NCBI RefSeq assembly: GCF_907163265.1
Contig: NZ_CAJQUM010000001.1
Coordinates: forward strand, 310,001 to 374,000
DNA from: Georgfuchsia toluolica
GTDB lineage: Bacteria; Pseudomonadota; Gammaproteobacteria; Burkholderiales; Rhodocyclaceae
Direction: 5' to 3'
Length of the DNA: 64,000 nt
Part shown: piece after piece, positions 27,152-36,598 of the stretch
Numbering within the stretch: position 1 is the first letter of the stretch
Layout: every line of letters begins with the position of its first letter
Made by a program: the position numbers and the translations under genes
The notes under the pieces: model-generated
The model's database searches: none
What the model was told of the DNA's origin: nothing
What the model saw: only the letters and a program-made list of their open reading frames with translations

Positions 27152-28810
27152 ATGAGTATGGCCTGGTCGACGCATGAAGTATTCAATCAGGTTGCCGTTC
27201 TCAAGGACTATAACCTGTACGCAACCGACACCGTTTTGCAGGAAGCGGTGGAGCGCGAAGGCGCTGCATGGCATACCGCTGCCTTGAGTTGCCACGGGGC
27301 GTTGCTTGGCGAGGAAGCGACCATTCACCTTGGCGAACTGGCCAATCGCTGCGCGCCGGAATTGACGACTCATGATCGCGCCGGACACCGTATCGACCAG
27401 ATCGAATTCCATCCGGCATGGTCGAAACTGATGGAGATGCTCTATGCGGCAGGCGTACATTGCCTGCCTTGGGCGATGCCCCGCCCTGGGGCCCATGCCG
27501 CGCGGGCGGCGACATTTTTCCTGCATGGACAGATCGAAGCCGGATCGCTGTGTCCCACCACCATGACCTTCGCCGCGATTCCGCTGTTGATGAATGAGTC
27601 TGCCCTGTTTGCGCAGTTGCAGGGCAATCTGTTCTCGCGCCGCTACGATGGCCGCGATCTGCCGCTGGCGCAGAAGCACGCCATGACCATCGGTATGGGT
27701 ATGACCGAAAAGCAGGGCGGTTCGGACCTGCGTGGCAATACCACGCTGGCGCGCCGCAGCGGCAGCGGCGGACGTGGCGAAGCCTATGCGCTGGTGGGCC
27801 ACAAGTGGTTCTTCTCGGCGCCGACCAGCGACGCCCACCTGGTGCTGGCGCGCGCGGACGAAGGCCTGGCCTGTTTTTATGTGCCGCGCTGGCGGACCGA
27901 CGGCACGCGCAATGCGGTGCGCATCCAGCGCCTCAAGCAAAAACTCGGCAACCGTTCCAACGCATCGGCGGAAGTCGAGTTCTGCGATGCGGAAGGCATC
28001 ATGATCGGCGTGCCGGGGCGCGGCATTGCGACCGCGATCGAGATGGCTGCGCATACCCGGCTCGACTGCGTGCTCGGCAGCGCCGCACTGATGCGGCAGG
28101 CGTTGGTGCAGGCCATCCATCATGCGCGGCAGCGTGCCGCCTTTGGCCGATCGCTGATCGAGCAGCCGCTGATGCAAGCGGTGCTGATCGATCTTGCTCT
28201 GGAGAGTGAAGCGGCCACCAGGCTTGCACTGCGTCTCGCCAGCGCCTGCGAACGGGCAGCGCACGACCCGCTCGAACGCGCCCTGTGGCGCATCGTTACC
28301 CCGGCGGCCAAGTTCTGGATCTGCAAACGCACGATTGTAGTTGTTGCCGAGTGCATGGAAGTGCTCGGTGGCAATGGCTACGTTGAGGACGGGCCGCTGG
28401 CGCGGCTGTATCGCGAAGCGCCGGTCAATTCGATCTGGGAAGGCTCGGGCAATGTCGTTTGTCTTGACGTATTGCGCGGACTGGCGCGGGAAACCGCGGC
28501 AGCGCAAGCGCTGCTCAATTTCCTGACTGCGCGAGCCGGTAGCGATACGCTGCTGGCATCGGCGGTCGGCGAGCTGGTCGCCTGCCTGCAAAAGCGCGAT
28601 GCGGAGCAAGCCGAGGCACGCTGGATCGCCCGGCAAATGATCCTGCTGTTGCAGGCGACGCTGCTGGCAGAGGCGGCTCCGCAGTATGTGGCGGAGGCGT
28701 TCATTTCGAGTCGAATGGGCAGCGGAACGGCAGTTTTTGGCGCAGCGGCTCAGCAGCTTTCCGTGGCGCAAAAGGAAGATCTGCTGGCCAGGGCGTGGCC
28801 CTGCGACTGA
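27152..28810 (+). CDS. AidB-like acyl-CoA dehydrogenase-family flavoprotein
   Basis: FAD protein of 552 residues, size and layout of E. coli AidB (alkylation-response protein) rather than of a catabolic acyl-CoA dehydrogenase (about 380). N-terminal AidB-specific region about 1-180, then the flavin-binding beta domain (MTEKQGGSDLRGNTTLA; KWFFSAPTSDAHLVLA) and helical C-terminal domain (GGNGYVEDGPLARLYREAPVNSIWEGSGNV). AidB binds DNA and guards against alkylation, so that role is plausible. Two in-frame ATGs (27152, 27158) follow GGGAG; the second has better spacing. Confidence 0.87.
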   Translation: MSMAWSTHEVFNQVAVLKDYNLYATDTVLQEAVEREGAAWHTAALSCHGALLGEEATIHLGELANRCAPELTTHDRAGHRIDQIEFHPAWSKLMEMLYAAGVHCLPWAMPRPGAHAARAATFFLHGQIEAGSLCPTTMTFAAIPLLMNESALFAQLQGNLFSRRYDGRDLPLAQKHAMTIGMGMTEKQGGSDLRGNTTLARRSGSGGRGEAYALVGHKWFFSAPTSDAHLVLARADEGLACFYVPRWRTDGTRNAVRIQRLKQKLGNRSNASAEVEFCDAEGIMIGVPGRGIATAIEMAAHTRLDCVLGSAALMRQALVQAIHHARQRAAFGRSLIEQPLMQAVLIDLALESEAATRLALRLASACERAAHDPLERALWRIVTPAAKFWICKRTIVVVAECMEVLGGNGYVEDGPLARLYREAPVNSIWEGSGNVVCLDVLRGLARETAAAQALLNFLTARAGSDTLLASAVGELVACLQKRDAEQAEARWIARQMILLLQATLLAEAAPQYVAEAFISSRMGSGTAVFGAAAQQLSVAQKEDLLARAWPCD

Positions 28811-29131
28811 TGGGGAACTCCCCTCCGCCGGCTAATATCTATTTGGGATATTTCTGCCAATCTTGCCTTGGGCGACTGCCGCTTTCAGGCGAAGATAGAG
28901 CGCATGACCGGCGGCGGCCGAAGTCTGTGCCCGAAGTGCCGCAAGGCGGGGAGCAAAATTGGGGCGAGCTTGGTTATGATAAATATATATCTAGCCTGGC
29001 CCCTATAGTCGGCAAAAGGCCGGTTAGTTCCGAATCAGCATTTCCCGCGCCACGGTTGATGCGTTACTGCGCAAGCTCGAATGCCAGGAAAGCCCGGGTC
29101 TTGATATCGGATGTGAGCAACGCAAGATGGA
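28811..29131. other. Intergenic, no gene recognised
   Basis: About 320 bases between the aidB-like gene and the convergent bacteriohemerythrin gene. A short GGGGA-AC-TCCCC hairpin lies at its very start. An AT-rich patch lies near 28980. No RNA gene or conserved protein was recognised. Confidence 0.4.
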
Positions 29132-29650
29132 TCAATTACCTCCCGCCGTTGGTTTTGCGGCTATACGGCTGGCTTTGAGGACTTGAGAGTAGTTCATGTC
29201 ACTGGTTATCACATGCCCAAGGGCAAAGCTTAGAATAAACCGCATTACTGACCAGTTAGGGGACAACACTGAACCCCCGAGGGAATCGTCATCGTCGCTG
29301 AGGGTTTCGAAGTGTTCGCACATGTCCTGCAATTCTTTGAGCATGCTGCGATGTTCTGCCACATGTTGCTTAAGATCGCCGTAGCCGATCCCGGCGAGGA
29401 GTCGTTCCTCGTAGGTAAAATGAGCACGCAGAAGCTTCAATAGCTTGTTTGCGGAGAGTCGCAGTGTTCCAACTGGGACACCATTGCGCCAACTTTCGTA
29501 AATCTCCGCCCCAAAATCATATATTTCCTTATGCTGGGCATCGATTTCGGGATCACCAACCGAGAGGTGATCTTCCCACTGAATTAAGGGATTGATGGAT
29601 TGATCTTGCCTCTGGGTTCGACCGGAAATTTCTTGGTTGGTAATCGACAT
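29132..29650 (-). CDS. Bacteriohemerythrin
   Basis: Single-domain O2-binding diiron protein of 172 residues. All seven ligands are visible: H40 (DAQHKEIY), H77 and E81 (HFTYEERLL), H96 and H100 (HVAEHRSML), H146 and D151 (HVITSDMNYS). A 25-residue N-terminal extension precedes the domain, and an acidic run (SDDDDS) lies in the loop before the last helix. Such proteins deliver or sense oxygen in microaerobic bacteria. The neighbouring HD-GYP gene is on the same strand. Confidence 0.93.
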   Translation of the reverse strand: MSITNQEISGRTQRQDQSINPLIQWEDHLSVGDPEIDAQHKEIYDFGAEIYESWRNGVPVGTLRLSANKLLKLLRAHFTYEERLLAGIGYGDLKQHVAEHRSMLKELQDMCEHFETLSDDDDSLGGSVLSPNWSVMRFILSFALGHVITSDMNYSQVLKASRIAAKPTAGGN

Positions 29651-29790
29651 GATGGGCTCTCCGAGTTTGAATTTGCGATTCCCAATGGCCTTACCATTGG
29701 TGCGTGGCCTATGTTATCAGCGATGAACCGCCGCGCGGAGGGTGATGATACAAGTGCCATTTGAGCCAGGCTCGGATATTTCCGCTGTTG

Positions 29791-30549
29791 CTATTTGGCT
29801 GAAGGAAATTCCATCGAAGTCATTTCCCGCAGCGCGGTTTCTTCGCGCAGGAAGGTGTCTACCGCCAGGGGATCGAACCGGATACCGGCCATGCGAACGA
29901 TTTCCGCCTTGGCAACGTCGAAGGGCAGTGCCTTGCGGTAGGGCCGATTGAAAGTCATGGCATCGAGCGTGTCGATGACGGCAAAGAGCCTTGCCGGCAA
30001 TGGAATTCCCTCGCCCTTGAGACCCGCCGGATAGCCTGAGCCATCAAAACGTTCCTCATGATAGAGGACGATATTCGCCGCCATGGAAAGAAAGGGCAGC
30101 TTCTGCAGGATGTGATGGCCATTGCGGGGATGTTCCCGCATGATGTGCCATTCTTCATCCAATAGCGCTCCTGGCTTCAGGAGTATGGCATCCGGCACCC
30201 CTATCTTGCCAATGTCATGAAGCAGGCTGCCCCAATAGATCTGGCGCAGATCTTCCACTTTCTTGTAGTGGTGCAATGCCAGGAGCAATGTGTGCGTGGC
30301 CACCCGTTTGGAATGGAGGCCGGTTTCCCGTTCCCTCAGGTCCAGGGCCTCGGCAAGAGATTCAACGAACATCTCATAAGGATCGTTTTCCAGGCTGCCG
30401 CGGCGCTTGCGCGAATCGAGGAAACAATGCTCGCAGGTGTGGCGGCCGGGTAAGCGGACATATTGCCGGTTGCTGGAAGCCGAGCCGCACTCGGTACAGG
30501 CGGCAATAAAACCGGCAGGCGCTAAGGTGTTGGAAGAATTTTTGTTCAT
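29791..30549 (-). CDS. HD-GYP domain protein with N-terminal zinc-ribbon-like motif
   Basis: Likely c-di-GMP phosphodiesterase of 252 residues. The HD-GYP domain (about 60-245) has HDIGKIGVPD (H111, D112) and HEERFDGSGYP (GYP at 172-174), so the key residues are present. The N-terminus carries two CxxC pairs (C18/C21 and C39/C42), a zinc-ribbon-like unit that is unusual for this family and may sense metal or redox state or bind a partner. No membrane helix, so it is cytoplasmic. Confidence 0.9.
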   Translation of the reverse strand: MNKNSSNTLAPAGFIAACTECGSASSNRQYVRLPGRHTCEHCFLDSRKRRGSLENDPYEMFVESLAEALDLRERETGLHSKRVATHTLLLALHHYKKVEDLRQIYWGSLLHDIGKIGVPDAILLKPGALLDEEWHIMREHPRNGHHILQKLPFLSMAANIVLYHEERFDGSGYPAGLKGEGIPLPARLFAVIDTLDAMTFNRPYRKALPFDVAKAEIVRMAGIRFDPLAVDTFLREETALREMTSMEFPSAK

Positions 30550-30619
30550 CGTAATCCCATGCCTTTATTGGCCTCAAGTGTTGTCGTTCAGGTTCGCGCC
30601 TATCATGCCTTATCGGTCC

Positions 30620-32713
30620 TCAGACTGCTGCCAATTGCTGGTCCAATTCTTCCACCGCGCTTTGCACCGCATCGAGCCCGCTGTCCAGTTCGGCACGGGT
30701 GATGATCAGCGGCGGTGCCAGGCGGACGACCGTGTCGTGAGTGTCTTTCGAAAGCACGCCATGACGCAGCAGAATTTCGCAGAATGTTCTGGCATCCACA
30801 AGGTCCGGATTCAAGTCGATGCCGGCCAGCAGGCCGCAGCCACGCACGTCTCGTATGGATGGACTTTTGAGGGCCTTGAGCCGGGTTTGCATGTGGATGC
30901 CGAGTTCAGCCGCGTGCGCCACCAGTCCTTCTTCTTCCAGCAGGGTCAGGGCTTCCAGCGCTACTGCCGCGGCCAGCGGATTGCCGCCGAAAGTGCTGCC
31001 GTGGTCGCCTGGCGTGAACACCCGCATTACGCGGTCGTCGGCAAGGAACGCGGAGACCGGCAACAAGCCGCCGCCGAGCGCCTTGCCGAGTATCACGCCA
31101 TCGGGCCGCACCTGTTCGTGTTGGCAGGCAAGCAGACGGCCGGTGCGGCCGAGCCCGGTCTGCACTTCGTCGGCGATCAGCAGTACATCGTGGCGGCGGC
31201 AGATTTCCGCGCATGCGGCGAGGTAGCCCCTGGGCGGCACGACGATGCCGCCTTCGCACTGGATCGGCTCGACCAGAAATGCGGCGGTGTGCGGCGTGAT
31301 GGCCGCCTCCAGCGCCGCGGCATCGCCGTACGGAACCGTCTTCAGTCCGGGAGGGAAAGGGCCGAAGCCGCTGCGGTATTGCGCCTCGGTGGAGAGACCG
31401 ACAATGGCGATGGAGCGGCCATGAAAATTGCCGGCGCAGGCGATGATCTCGGCCTTGCCATCGGCAATGCCCTTAATCTGGTAGCCCCATTTGCGCGCCG
31501 CCTTGAGCGCCGTTTCCACAGCTTCAAGGCCGGTGTTCACCGGCAATGCGCGCTCGTAACCCAGGAGTTCGGCGAGCCGCTTGAGGAACAGGGGGAGACG
31601 GTCGTTGTGGTAGGCGCGCGAAGTGACGGCGAGGCGCCTGGACTGGCTGTCGAGCGCCGCGACCAGACGCGGATGGGCATGGCCGAAAGACAGCGCGGAA
31701 TAGGCGGCCATCATGTCGAGGTAGCGCCGGCCGTCCGCATCCCATACCCAGCAGCCCTCGCCGCGCGCCAGTACCACCGGCAACGGCAGGTAGTTATGGG
31801 CACCGTGCTTGCTCTCCCACGCCATCAACTCGTCGGCCTGCGGCAGACACAGTGCTTCGAGCAGATCGACGACCAGGCGGCCGGTGCGATGAGCAATATC
31901 GCGGCCGGGATCGTATTCGGCGATTTCCAGCGCGGCGAAATCAGGGTGGCGAACCAGCCCGCGCAGAACCTGGCGCAACTGTTCGGCATCGAGGCCGCCC
32001 GGCGCGGGTACCGCCACAGCGGGCGCCTCTCCTGGATCGATGGCATCGATATCGAGGCTGATGCCGAACGCCGCATCGCCGCGTTGTGCGATCTCCAGCG
32101 CATCGGCCATCACGGCGGCCAGGCCGCGTACGCGAATCTCGTCCATCGGGAAAATGCGCACGCCTAACGCGTGCAGCAGTTGCAGCTCGCCATCTTCCCA
32201 ACTGTGTGCGCCGACCAGTGCAACGCGCCGTGCTTCGAGCACCGGGCCGGTAATCGCCTCCAGTCCTGCCACGCCGGCGCCGAGCAGCGCCGCCAGCGGC
32301 ATACCGTGCGGATTGCCGGTGGGGCTGCTATACGGCGTATGCGCGTCGAGGTGGGCATCGATCCACACCAGGCCGAGAGGTTTTTTCAGCGCCCGGGCAA
32401 CGCCACGCCAAGTACCCGCTGCCATGGCGTGATCGCCGCCGAGAACGATTGGCAAGAAGCCGTTGGTGGTGACTGCTGCCGTGCTATCGGCCAGCCTGCT
32501 GCACAATTCCGCCAATGCAGACCAGCGTCGGCCGACGGCGGGAACGAGCATCGTCTCCCATTGCGCCGACAGGCCCGCACGCCGCGGCGCATCAAGAACG
32601 CCCAGCGTTTTTAGCGCCGACGGGCCTTGTTCCGTGCCGGCCCCGGGCGCACCAAGTGCGCTGGCGACGCCGATCAGGCGCAACTCAGGCAGGCGATCCA
32701 GGGAGGTCATCAT
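30620..32713 (-). CDS. Fused arginase / ornithine aminotransferase
   Basis: Bifunctional-looking enzyme of 697 residues. Residues about 10-300 are a ureohydrolase (arginase family) with manganese motifs GGDHA, IDAHLDAH and SLDIDAIDPGEAPAV. Residues about 310-695 are a PLP class III aminotransferase like ornithine aminotransferase, with the pyridoxal lysine in ILGKALGGG and the segments ADEVQTGLGRTG and GSTFGGNPLAAAVA. Together they would turn arginine to ornithine and then to glutamate semialdehyde. No stop or frameshift separates the halves. PutA, whose C-terminal half oxidises that product to glutamate, lies 49 bases upstream on the same strand. An agmatinase-like specificity for the N-terminal half cannot be excluded. 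AAAGGA precedes the start by 8 bases. Confidence 0.9.
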   Translation of the reverse strand: MMTSLDRLPELRLIGVASALGAPGAGTEQGPSALKTLGVLDAPRRAGLSAQWETMLVPAVGRRWSALAELCSRLADSTAAVTTNGFLPIVLGGDHAMAAGTWRGVARALKKPLGLVWIDAHLDAHTPYSSPTGNPHGMPLAALLGAGVAGLEAITGPVLEARRVALVGAHSWEDGELQLLHALGVRIFPMDEIRVRGLAAVMADALEIAQRGDAAFGISLDIDAIDPGEAPAVAVPAPGGLDAEQLRQVLRGLVRHPDFAALEIAEYDPGRDIAHRTGRLVVDLLEALCLPQADELMAWESKHGAHNYLPLPVVLARGEGCWVWDADGRRYLDMMAAYSALSFGHAHPRLVAALDSQSRRLAVTSRAYHNDRLPLFLKRLAELLGYERALPVNTGLEAVETALKAARKWGYQIKGIADGKAEIIACAGNFHGRSIAIVGLSTEAQYRSGFGPFPPGLKTVPYGDAAALEAAITPHTAAFLVEPIQCEGGIVVPPRGYLAACAEICRRHDVLLIADEVQTGLGRTGRLLACQHEQVRPDGVILGKALGGGLLPVSAFLADDRVMRVFTPGDHGSTFGGNPLAAAVALEALTLLEEEGLVAHAAELGIHMQTRLKALKSPSIRDVRGCGLLAGIDLNPDLVDARTFCEILLRHGVLSKDTHDTVVRLAPPLIITRAELDSGLDAVQSAVEELDQQLAAV

Positions 32714-32762
32714 GATTGCGTTCCTTTGCCGGTTTGATTTTCTGGTTTGACAGCCGGTTCCG

Positions 32763-35630
32763 TTATTCGTTCGGAATGAAGCCGTGACGCATGGTGTTGC
32801 GGCTCATGCTACGGCTCCAGAGAAACTGTTTGAGATAGTCCGCTCCGCCGGCCTGCACCCCGGTGCCCGACAGCTTGATGCCGCCGAACGGGTGCACGCC
32901 GACGCGGGCGCCGGTGATCTTGCGATTGAGATACAGATTGCCGACATGGAAACTCTCCTGCGCCATCTGCAAGTGGGCAGGCAGGCGTGAATAGACACCG
33001 CCGGTCAACGCATAGTCACTGTCCATCGCCATGGTAATGGCGGTCTCGAAATCGGGCGCGCGCATCACCGCCAGCAGCGGGCCGAAAATTTCTTCGCACG
33101 CCAGCCGATGCTGCGGCCGGATGCCGGCAAAAATCGTCGGCGGCGCATACCAGCCCTGCACCGGCACTGTTCCCTGCCAAACAAGGCGGCCTTCGTCCTT
33201 GCCAATTTCAATATAGTCCAGCGCCTTCTTCTGTGCGGCTTCATTGATCAGGGGGCCATGCGTGAATTCCGCCTGCTCCGGCGGTCCCCAGGGCAGTGTG
33301 GCGGCGGCTTCAACGAGCCGCGCCAGTAACCGGTCATGCACCTGGCCAACTGTGATCAGGCGCGAACAGGCCGAACATTTCTGCCCCGAGTAGCCGAAAG
33401 CGGACTCCAGAATGCCGGTCACCGCATCGTCGAGATCCGCATCCTCATCCACCACGATGGCGTTCTTGCCGCCCATTTCACATACCACCTGCTTGACGTG
33501 GCGTTGCCCCGGCGCCGGCGTGTGGGCGCTCTGGAGAATCTGCAAGCCGACCCGCCGCGAACCGGTGAAGGCGATGACATGCACTCGCGCATCGGCCACC
33601 AGCGCCGCGCCGACAGCTTCGTCGCCCGGCAGCAACCGGCACACATCCGCCGGCAGGCCGGCGCGGTGCAACAAGTCGAGGAAAGCATGTGCGATCAGCA
33701 GGCCCGGCAGGGCCGGCTTCATCACCACACAGTTGCCGGCGACGAGTGCTGCCGCGGTCATGCCGGCGAGAATGGCGAGCGGGAAATTCCACGGTGCGAT
33801 CACCACCGCTACGCCGCGCGGCACATAGACGATGCGGTTATCTTCGCCCGGGAAGCGCACGGTCTCGTGCCAGCCGGAGAGTTGTTCCATCTGCGTCGCG
33901 TAATAGCGCAGGAAATCCACCGCTTCGGCGACATCGGCATCGGCCTCGCGCCAGGGCTTTGCCGCTTCGAGCACTTCGAGTGCGGCAAGCGCACGGCGTT
34001 CCGCCACCATCAGCTCGGCAGCGTGGCGCAGCAGGCGCACGCGTTTGGCCACCGGCGTGTCGCGCCATGAGGGGAAGGCCGCGTTTGCGGCTGCTACCGC
34101 GACACTTGCATGTTCGGGTCCGGCCAGATCGACAGTGCCCAACACATCGTCGGGATGGGCGGGATTGCGTGCGCTGTTGCAACCAACGGGTTGTGCCAGC
34201 GCATAGCGGCGCGGCAACGTGGCGCGCACTTCCGTCAGAGCAGACTGAAAGGCGGAACGCTCGTTGTCAAGCGAGAAATCGAGCAGAGGCAGATTCGTAA
34301 AGACAGCGGTGGCCTCTTTGACAACGCCGGAATTCGTTGCGGGCGGCGGCGCCATCAGTGTTTCGAAGCCGCGGCCTTCTACATAGGTTTGGCGCAGGAT
34401 CGATGTAGAGGCCGTGTTTTCCAGCAGCCGCCGGATCAGATAGGCGATGCCGGTGATCGGATTGCCTACCGGCACATAGATCCGCAGCGTGGCGCCGCTC
34501 GCCGCGATCGCATCGCGCAACGGTTCGGCCATGCCGTAGAGCATTTGCGCTTCCCATTGCGTTGGGGCGAGCTTGAGCCGTCGCGCACAGGCCAATGCCA
34601 CGGCCTGGCTGCGCAGGTTGTGCGAGGCAATGGCCGGATGCAGGCTGTCGGCATGCTGGAGCAGATAGCGCGTCAGACGTTCGTACTGCGCATCCGTTTC
34701 CGCCTTGCCGTGGAATACCGGCAGCGGCCAATGGCGCTGCGCCGCCCAGGCGCATTCCTGATCCCAGTAGGCGCCTTTCACCAGGCGCACGCCGAGCCTG
34801 CGGCCGTGACGCTGCGCGCAATCAAGCAGCAGATCGATGTCGGTGGCGGTTTCTGGAAGATAGGCTTGCAACGCGATGGCCGGCTGCCAATGTCCGGGCC
34901 ATTCGTTCAGCATATCGAGAAAAAGACGCAGGATCAGCGGCTTCAGTTCGTGCTGCTCCATGTTCACCGAGAGTGTGGCGCCGCTCGCCGCGGCGGCGGC
35001 GACGATGGGCGCCAGCCGGGCAAAGACGCGGCGGCGCGTGCCCTCCGGATCGAGCGGGTCGAAACGCGGTGTCAGCGCAGTGAGCTTGAGCGACAGATGC
35101 GGCGGATTTTGGCCAAGGCGCGGCATCCGCTGCAGCAGGCGCAGATTGCGCTCCCGATAGGTATCGGCCTCGGTTTCGGTCAATACCGCTTCACCCACTG
35201 CGTCCATTGTCACTTGTGCCGGCACGCGCGCAAGTTGTGCGATGGCCCTGGCCACGCCGGCATCGGATTCCTCGGCGAGAAAATGATGTGCCAGTCGCTT
35301 CGACTGCAGGCGTACCAGCCATGCCAGCGACGGTCGCGCGGCCCATTGCAACAGCCAGCCTGCCGAGCCGGAAACACCGGCTTCGTCGATATAGGCGCGC
35401 AGATGCGCTGCTATCCGAGGCGAATCGGCAAGCTGGGGCAGGACATCGATAAGACGGAACAGGGCGGCCAGCAATCGTTCATCGGCCATGGCATAGGCCA
35501 GCAGGCTGCCGTTGAATCCGCGATAGAGAGCAGGGCGGCGTGCGGAGGCAAGAGAGAACAACTCCTGCCCGGCGCCACGGACGTCAATCTCAGCATCAAG
35601 CGCAGCGTCGAACGGATAGCGTGAACCCAT
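32763..35630 (-). CDS. putA: Bifunctional proline dehydrogenase / P5C dehydrogenase PutA
   Basis: Proline to glutamate enzyme of 955 residues. The FAD proline dehydrogenase barrel spans about residues 100-430 (RLVKGAYWDQE; YVPVGNPITGIAYLIRRLLEN). The aldehyde dehydrogenase domain spans about 470-930, with VIAPWNFPLA, catalytic glutamate region VCEMGGKNA and nucleophile cysteine in SGQKCSACSR. There is no N-terminal ribbon-helix-helix DNA-binding domain, so it should not repress its own gene. The start at 35630 is set by GGAGGTGTC just before ATG. It is followed by the arginase/aminotransferase fusion. Confidence 0.95.
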   Translation of the reverse strand: MGSRYPFDAALDAEIDVRGAGQELFSLASARRPALYRGFNGSLLAYAMADERLLAALFRLIDVLPQLADSPRIAAHLRAYIDEAGVSGSAGWLLQWAARPSLAWLVRLQSKRLAHHFLAEESDAGVARAIAQLARVPAQVTMDAVGEAVLTETEADTYRERNLRLLQRMPRLGQNPPHLSLKLTALTPRFDPLDPEGTRRRVFARLAPIVAAAAASGATLSVNMEQHELKPLILRLFLDMLNEWPGHWQPAIALQAYLPETATDIDLLLDCAQRHGRRLGVRLVKGAYWDQECAWAAQRHWPLPVFHGKAETDAQYERLTRYLLQHADSLHPAIASHNLRSQAVALACARRLKLAPTQWEAQMLYGMAEPLRDAIAASGATLRIYVPVGNPITGIAYLIRRLLENTASTSILRQTYVEGRGFETLMAPPPATNSGVVKEATAVFTNLPLLDFSLDNERSAFQSALTEVRATLPRRYALAQPVGCNSARNPAHPDDVLGTVDLAGPEHASVAVAAANAAFPSWRDTPVAKRVRLLRHAAELMVAERRALAALEVLEAAKPWREADADVAEAVDFLRYYATQMEQLSGWHETVRFPGEDNRIVYVPRGVAVVIAPWNFPLAILAGMTAAALVAGNCVVMKPALPGLLIAHAFLDLLHRAGLPADVCRLLPGDEAVGAALVADARVHVIAFTGSRRVGLQILQSAHTPAPGQRHVKQVVCEMGGKNAIVVDEDADLDDAVTGILESAFGYSGQKCSACSRLITVGQVHDRLLARLVEAAATLPWGPPEQAEFTHGPLINEAAQKKALDYIEIGKDEGRLVWQGTVPVQGWYAPPTIFAGIRPQHRLACEEIFGPLLAVMRAPDFETAITMAMDSDYALTGGVYSRLPAHLQMAQESFHVGNLYLNRKITGARVGVHPFGGIKLSGTGVQAGGADYLKQFLWSRSMSRNTMRHGFIPNE

Positions 35631-35982
35631 GACACCTCCGAGATCGTCATGTCTGTCAAAGACAACTTCCACTCTGCACCATAGTTGTTCTGATGCAGAT
35701 GGGGAAGGGCGCCAGCGCTTTGATGTGTTCTACTTGATGCCGCCACCTGTTAAATGCCGAACAAATCAATGCTGTTCGGGCTGGGCTTGCCGAAGACACG
35801 AACGGCGCTCGGGACAGGCCTGTCGAGGCCTGTCCCGAGCGGAGCCGAAGGGCTCAATGCGAACGGGGTTAATCGGCGTTTTTAAAACAGCGCGTCTCCC
35901 CCTTTTTGCTTTCGCAGCAGCGAAGGACAAGGCCGGCTCAACCGCCTTTCTTATCCTTTACTCGAGGCGGCAAGTTCCGATC
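35631..35982. other. Intergenic region upstream of putA
   Basis: About 350 bases that should contain the putA promoter. It holds the inverted repeat at 35807-35840 and no recognisable gene. Confidence 0.4.
35807..35840. repeat. Perfect 13-bp inverted repeat, REP-like
   Basis: Arms GCTCGGGACAGGC (35807-35819) and its exact complement (35828-35840) flank an 8-base loop, giving a strong hairpin. The flanking GAGCCGAAGGG is typical of interspersed repeats of the CTGTCGAG type seen between genes in betaproteobacteria. Confidence 0.7.
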
Positions 35983-36345
35983 TCAATGCGCCCCGGCGCT
36001 TTCGTCGTCCATGTGATGCGTATCCCGATACGTCGCGGAAAGCGCTATTCCCACTACAAACAACCCGGCGATAACCGCATCCACGAACGCCACGGTGTTA
36101 TGGGTAAAGCCCATGACCCACGGTGAAACGATCATCCATGCGCCAAGAACCAGCGTCACCCAATCTTCCCATATGGCATGCATGTACATCGCCAAAACGG
36201 CAATAGCGGCGATTGCCACCCCCATCACGAGGAAGTTCATCGTATCCATATCGACCCAGTGAAAGAAGCGGAATACCCACGGCGAGAGGAATAACCATAT
36301 TCCGACTATCAGGTTTCCGGTTTCCTGCCAGTGTTGGCTTTTCAT
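35983..36345 (-). CDS. SPW repeat membrane protein
   Basis: Small integral membrane protein of 120 residues with four predicted helices arranged as two repeats. Each repeat contains the SPW motif (LFLSPWVFRF near 19-28 and MIVSPWVMGF near 71-80). Function is not known for the family. The gene is divergent from prkA. Confidence 0.85.
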   Translation of the reverse strand: MKSQHWQETGNLIVGIWLFLSPWVFRFFHWVDMDTMNFLVMGVAIAAIAVLAMYMHAIWEDWVTLVLGAWMIVSPWVMGFTHNTVAFVDAVIAGLFVVGIALSATYRDTHHMDDESAGAH

Positions 36346-36498
36346 TGCTATCTCACCTCCTTCTGTCTCATGCCTGCGAACATAAAATTAGATATGTCGA
36401 TGATCACAATGGTTCAATTGCCATATGCCTGATTTGATTGCTGTCATCCCGTGCGCTGTACCAGGAGTGATGATGTTCTCGTGGCAGGATAAAGATGG

Positions 36499-36515
36499 TT
36501 GGCACGATCGGTGCA
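36499..36515 (+). promoter_or_regulatory. Sigma-54 promoter upstream of prkA
   Basis: TTGGCACG-ATCG-GTGCA matches the -24/-12 consensus: GG (36501-36502) and GC (36513-36514) are exactly 10 bases apart, and the only departure is G for T in the TTGC box. It lies 84 bases before the prkA start. In enterobacteria the homologous yeaGH operon is reported to be sigma-54/NtrC controlled, which supports the call. Confidence 0.72.
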
Positions 36516-36598
36516 TGGAATTTATTACAAAAGATTGCATCCAATGTGATGGACATTTGCACCTTTCATAGCTACTAAAGGAAAGAAGGAGATACATC

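Noticed and set aside
27140-28771. A 543-codon minus-strand open frame opposite the aidB-like gene
   Set aside because: Composition is typical of an antisense shadow, while the plus strand encodes a clear flavoprotein with all motifs.
34110-35624. A 504-codon plus-strand open frame opposite putA
   Set aside because: It is an antisense shadow of the proline dehydrogenase half of PutA.
35807-35840. Intrinsic terminator for putA or the SPW gene
   Set aside because: The hairpin is strong but has no T-run on either strand and lies upstream of putA, so an interspersed repeat is a better reading.
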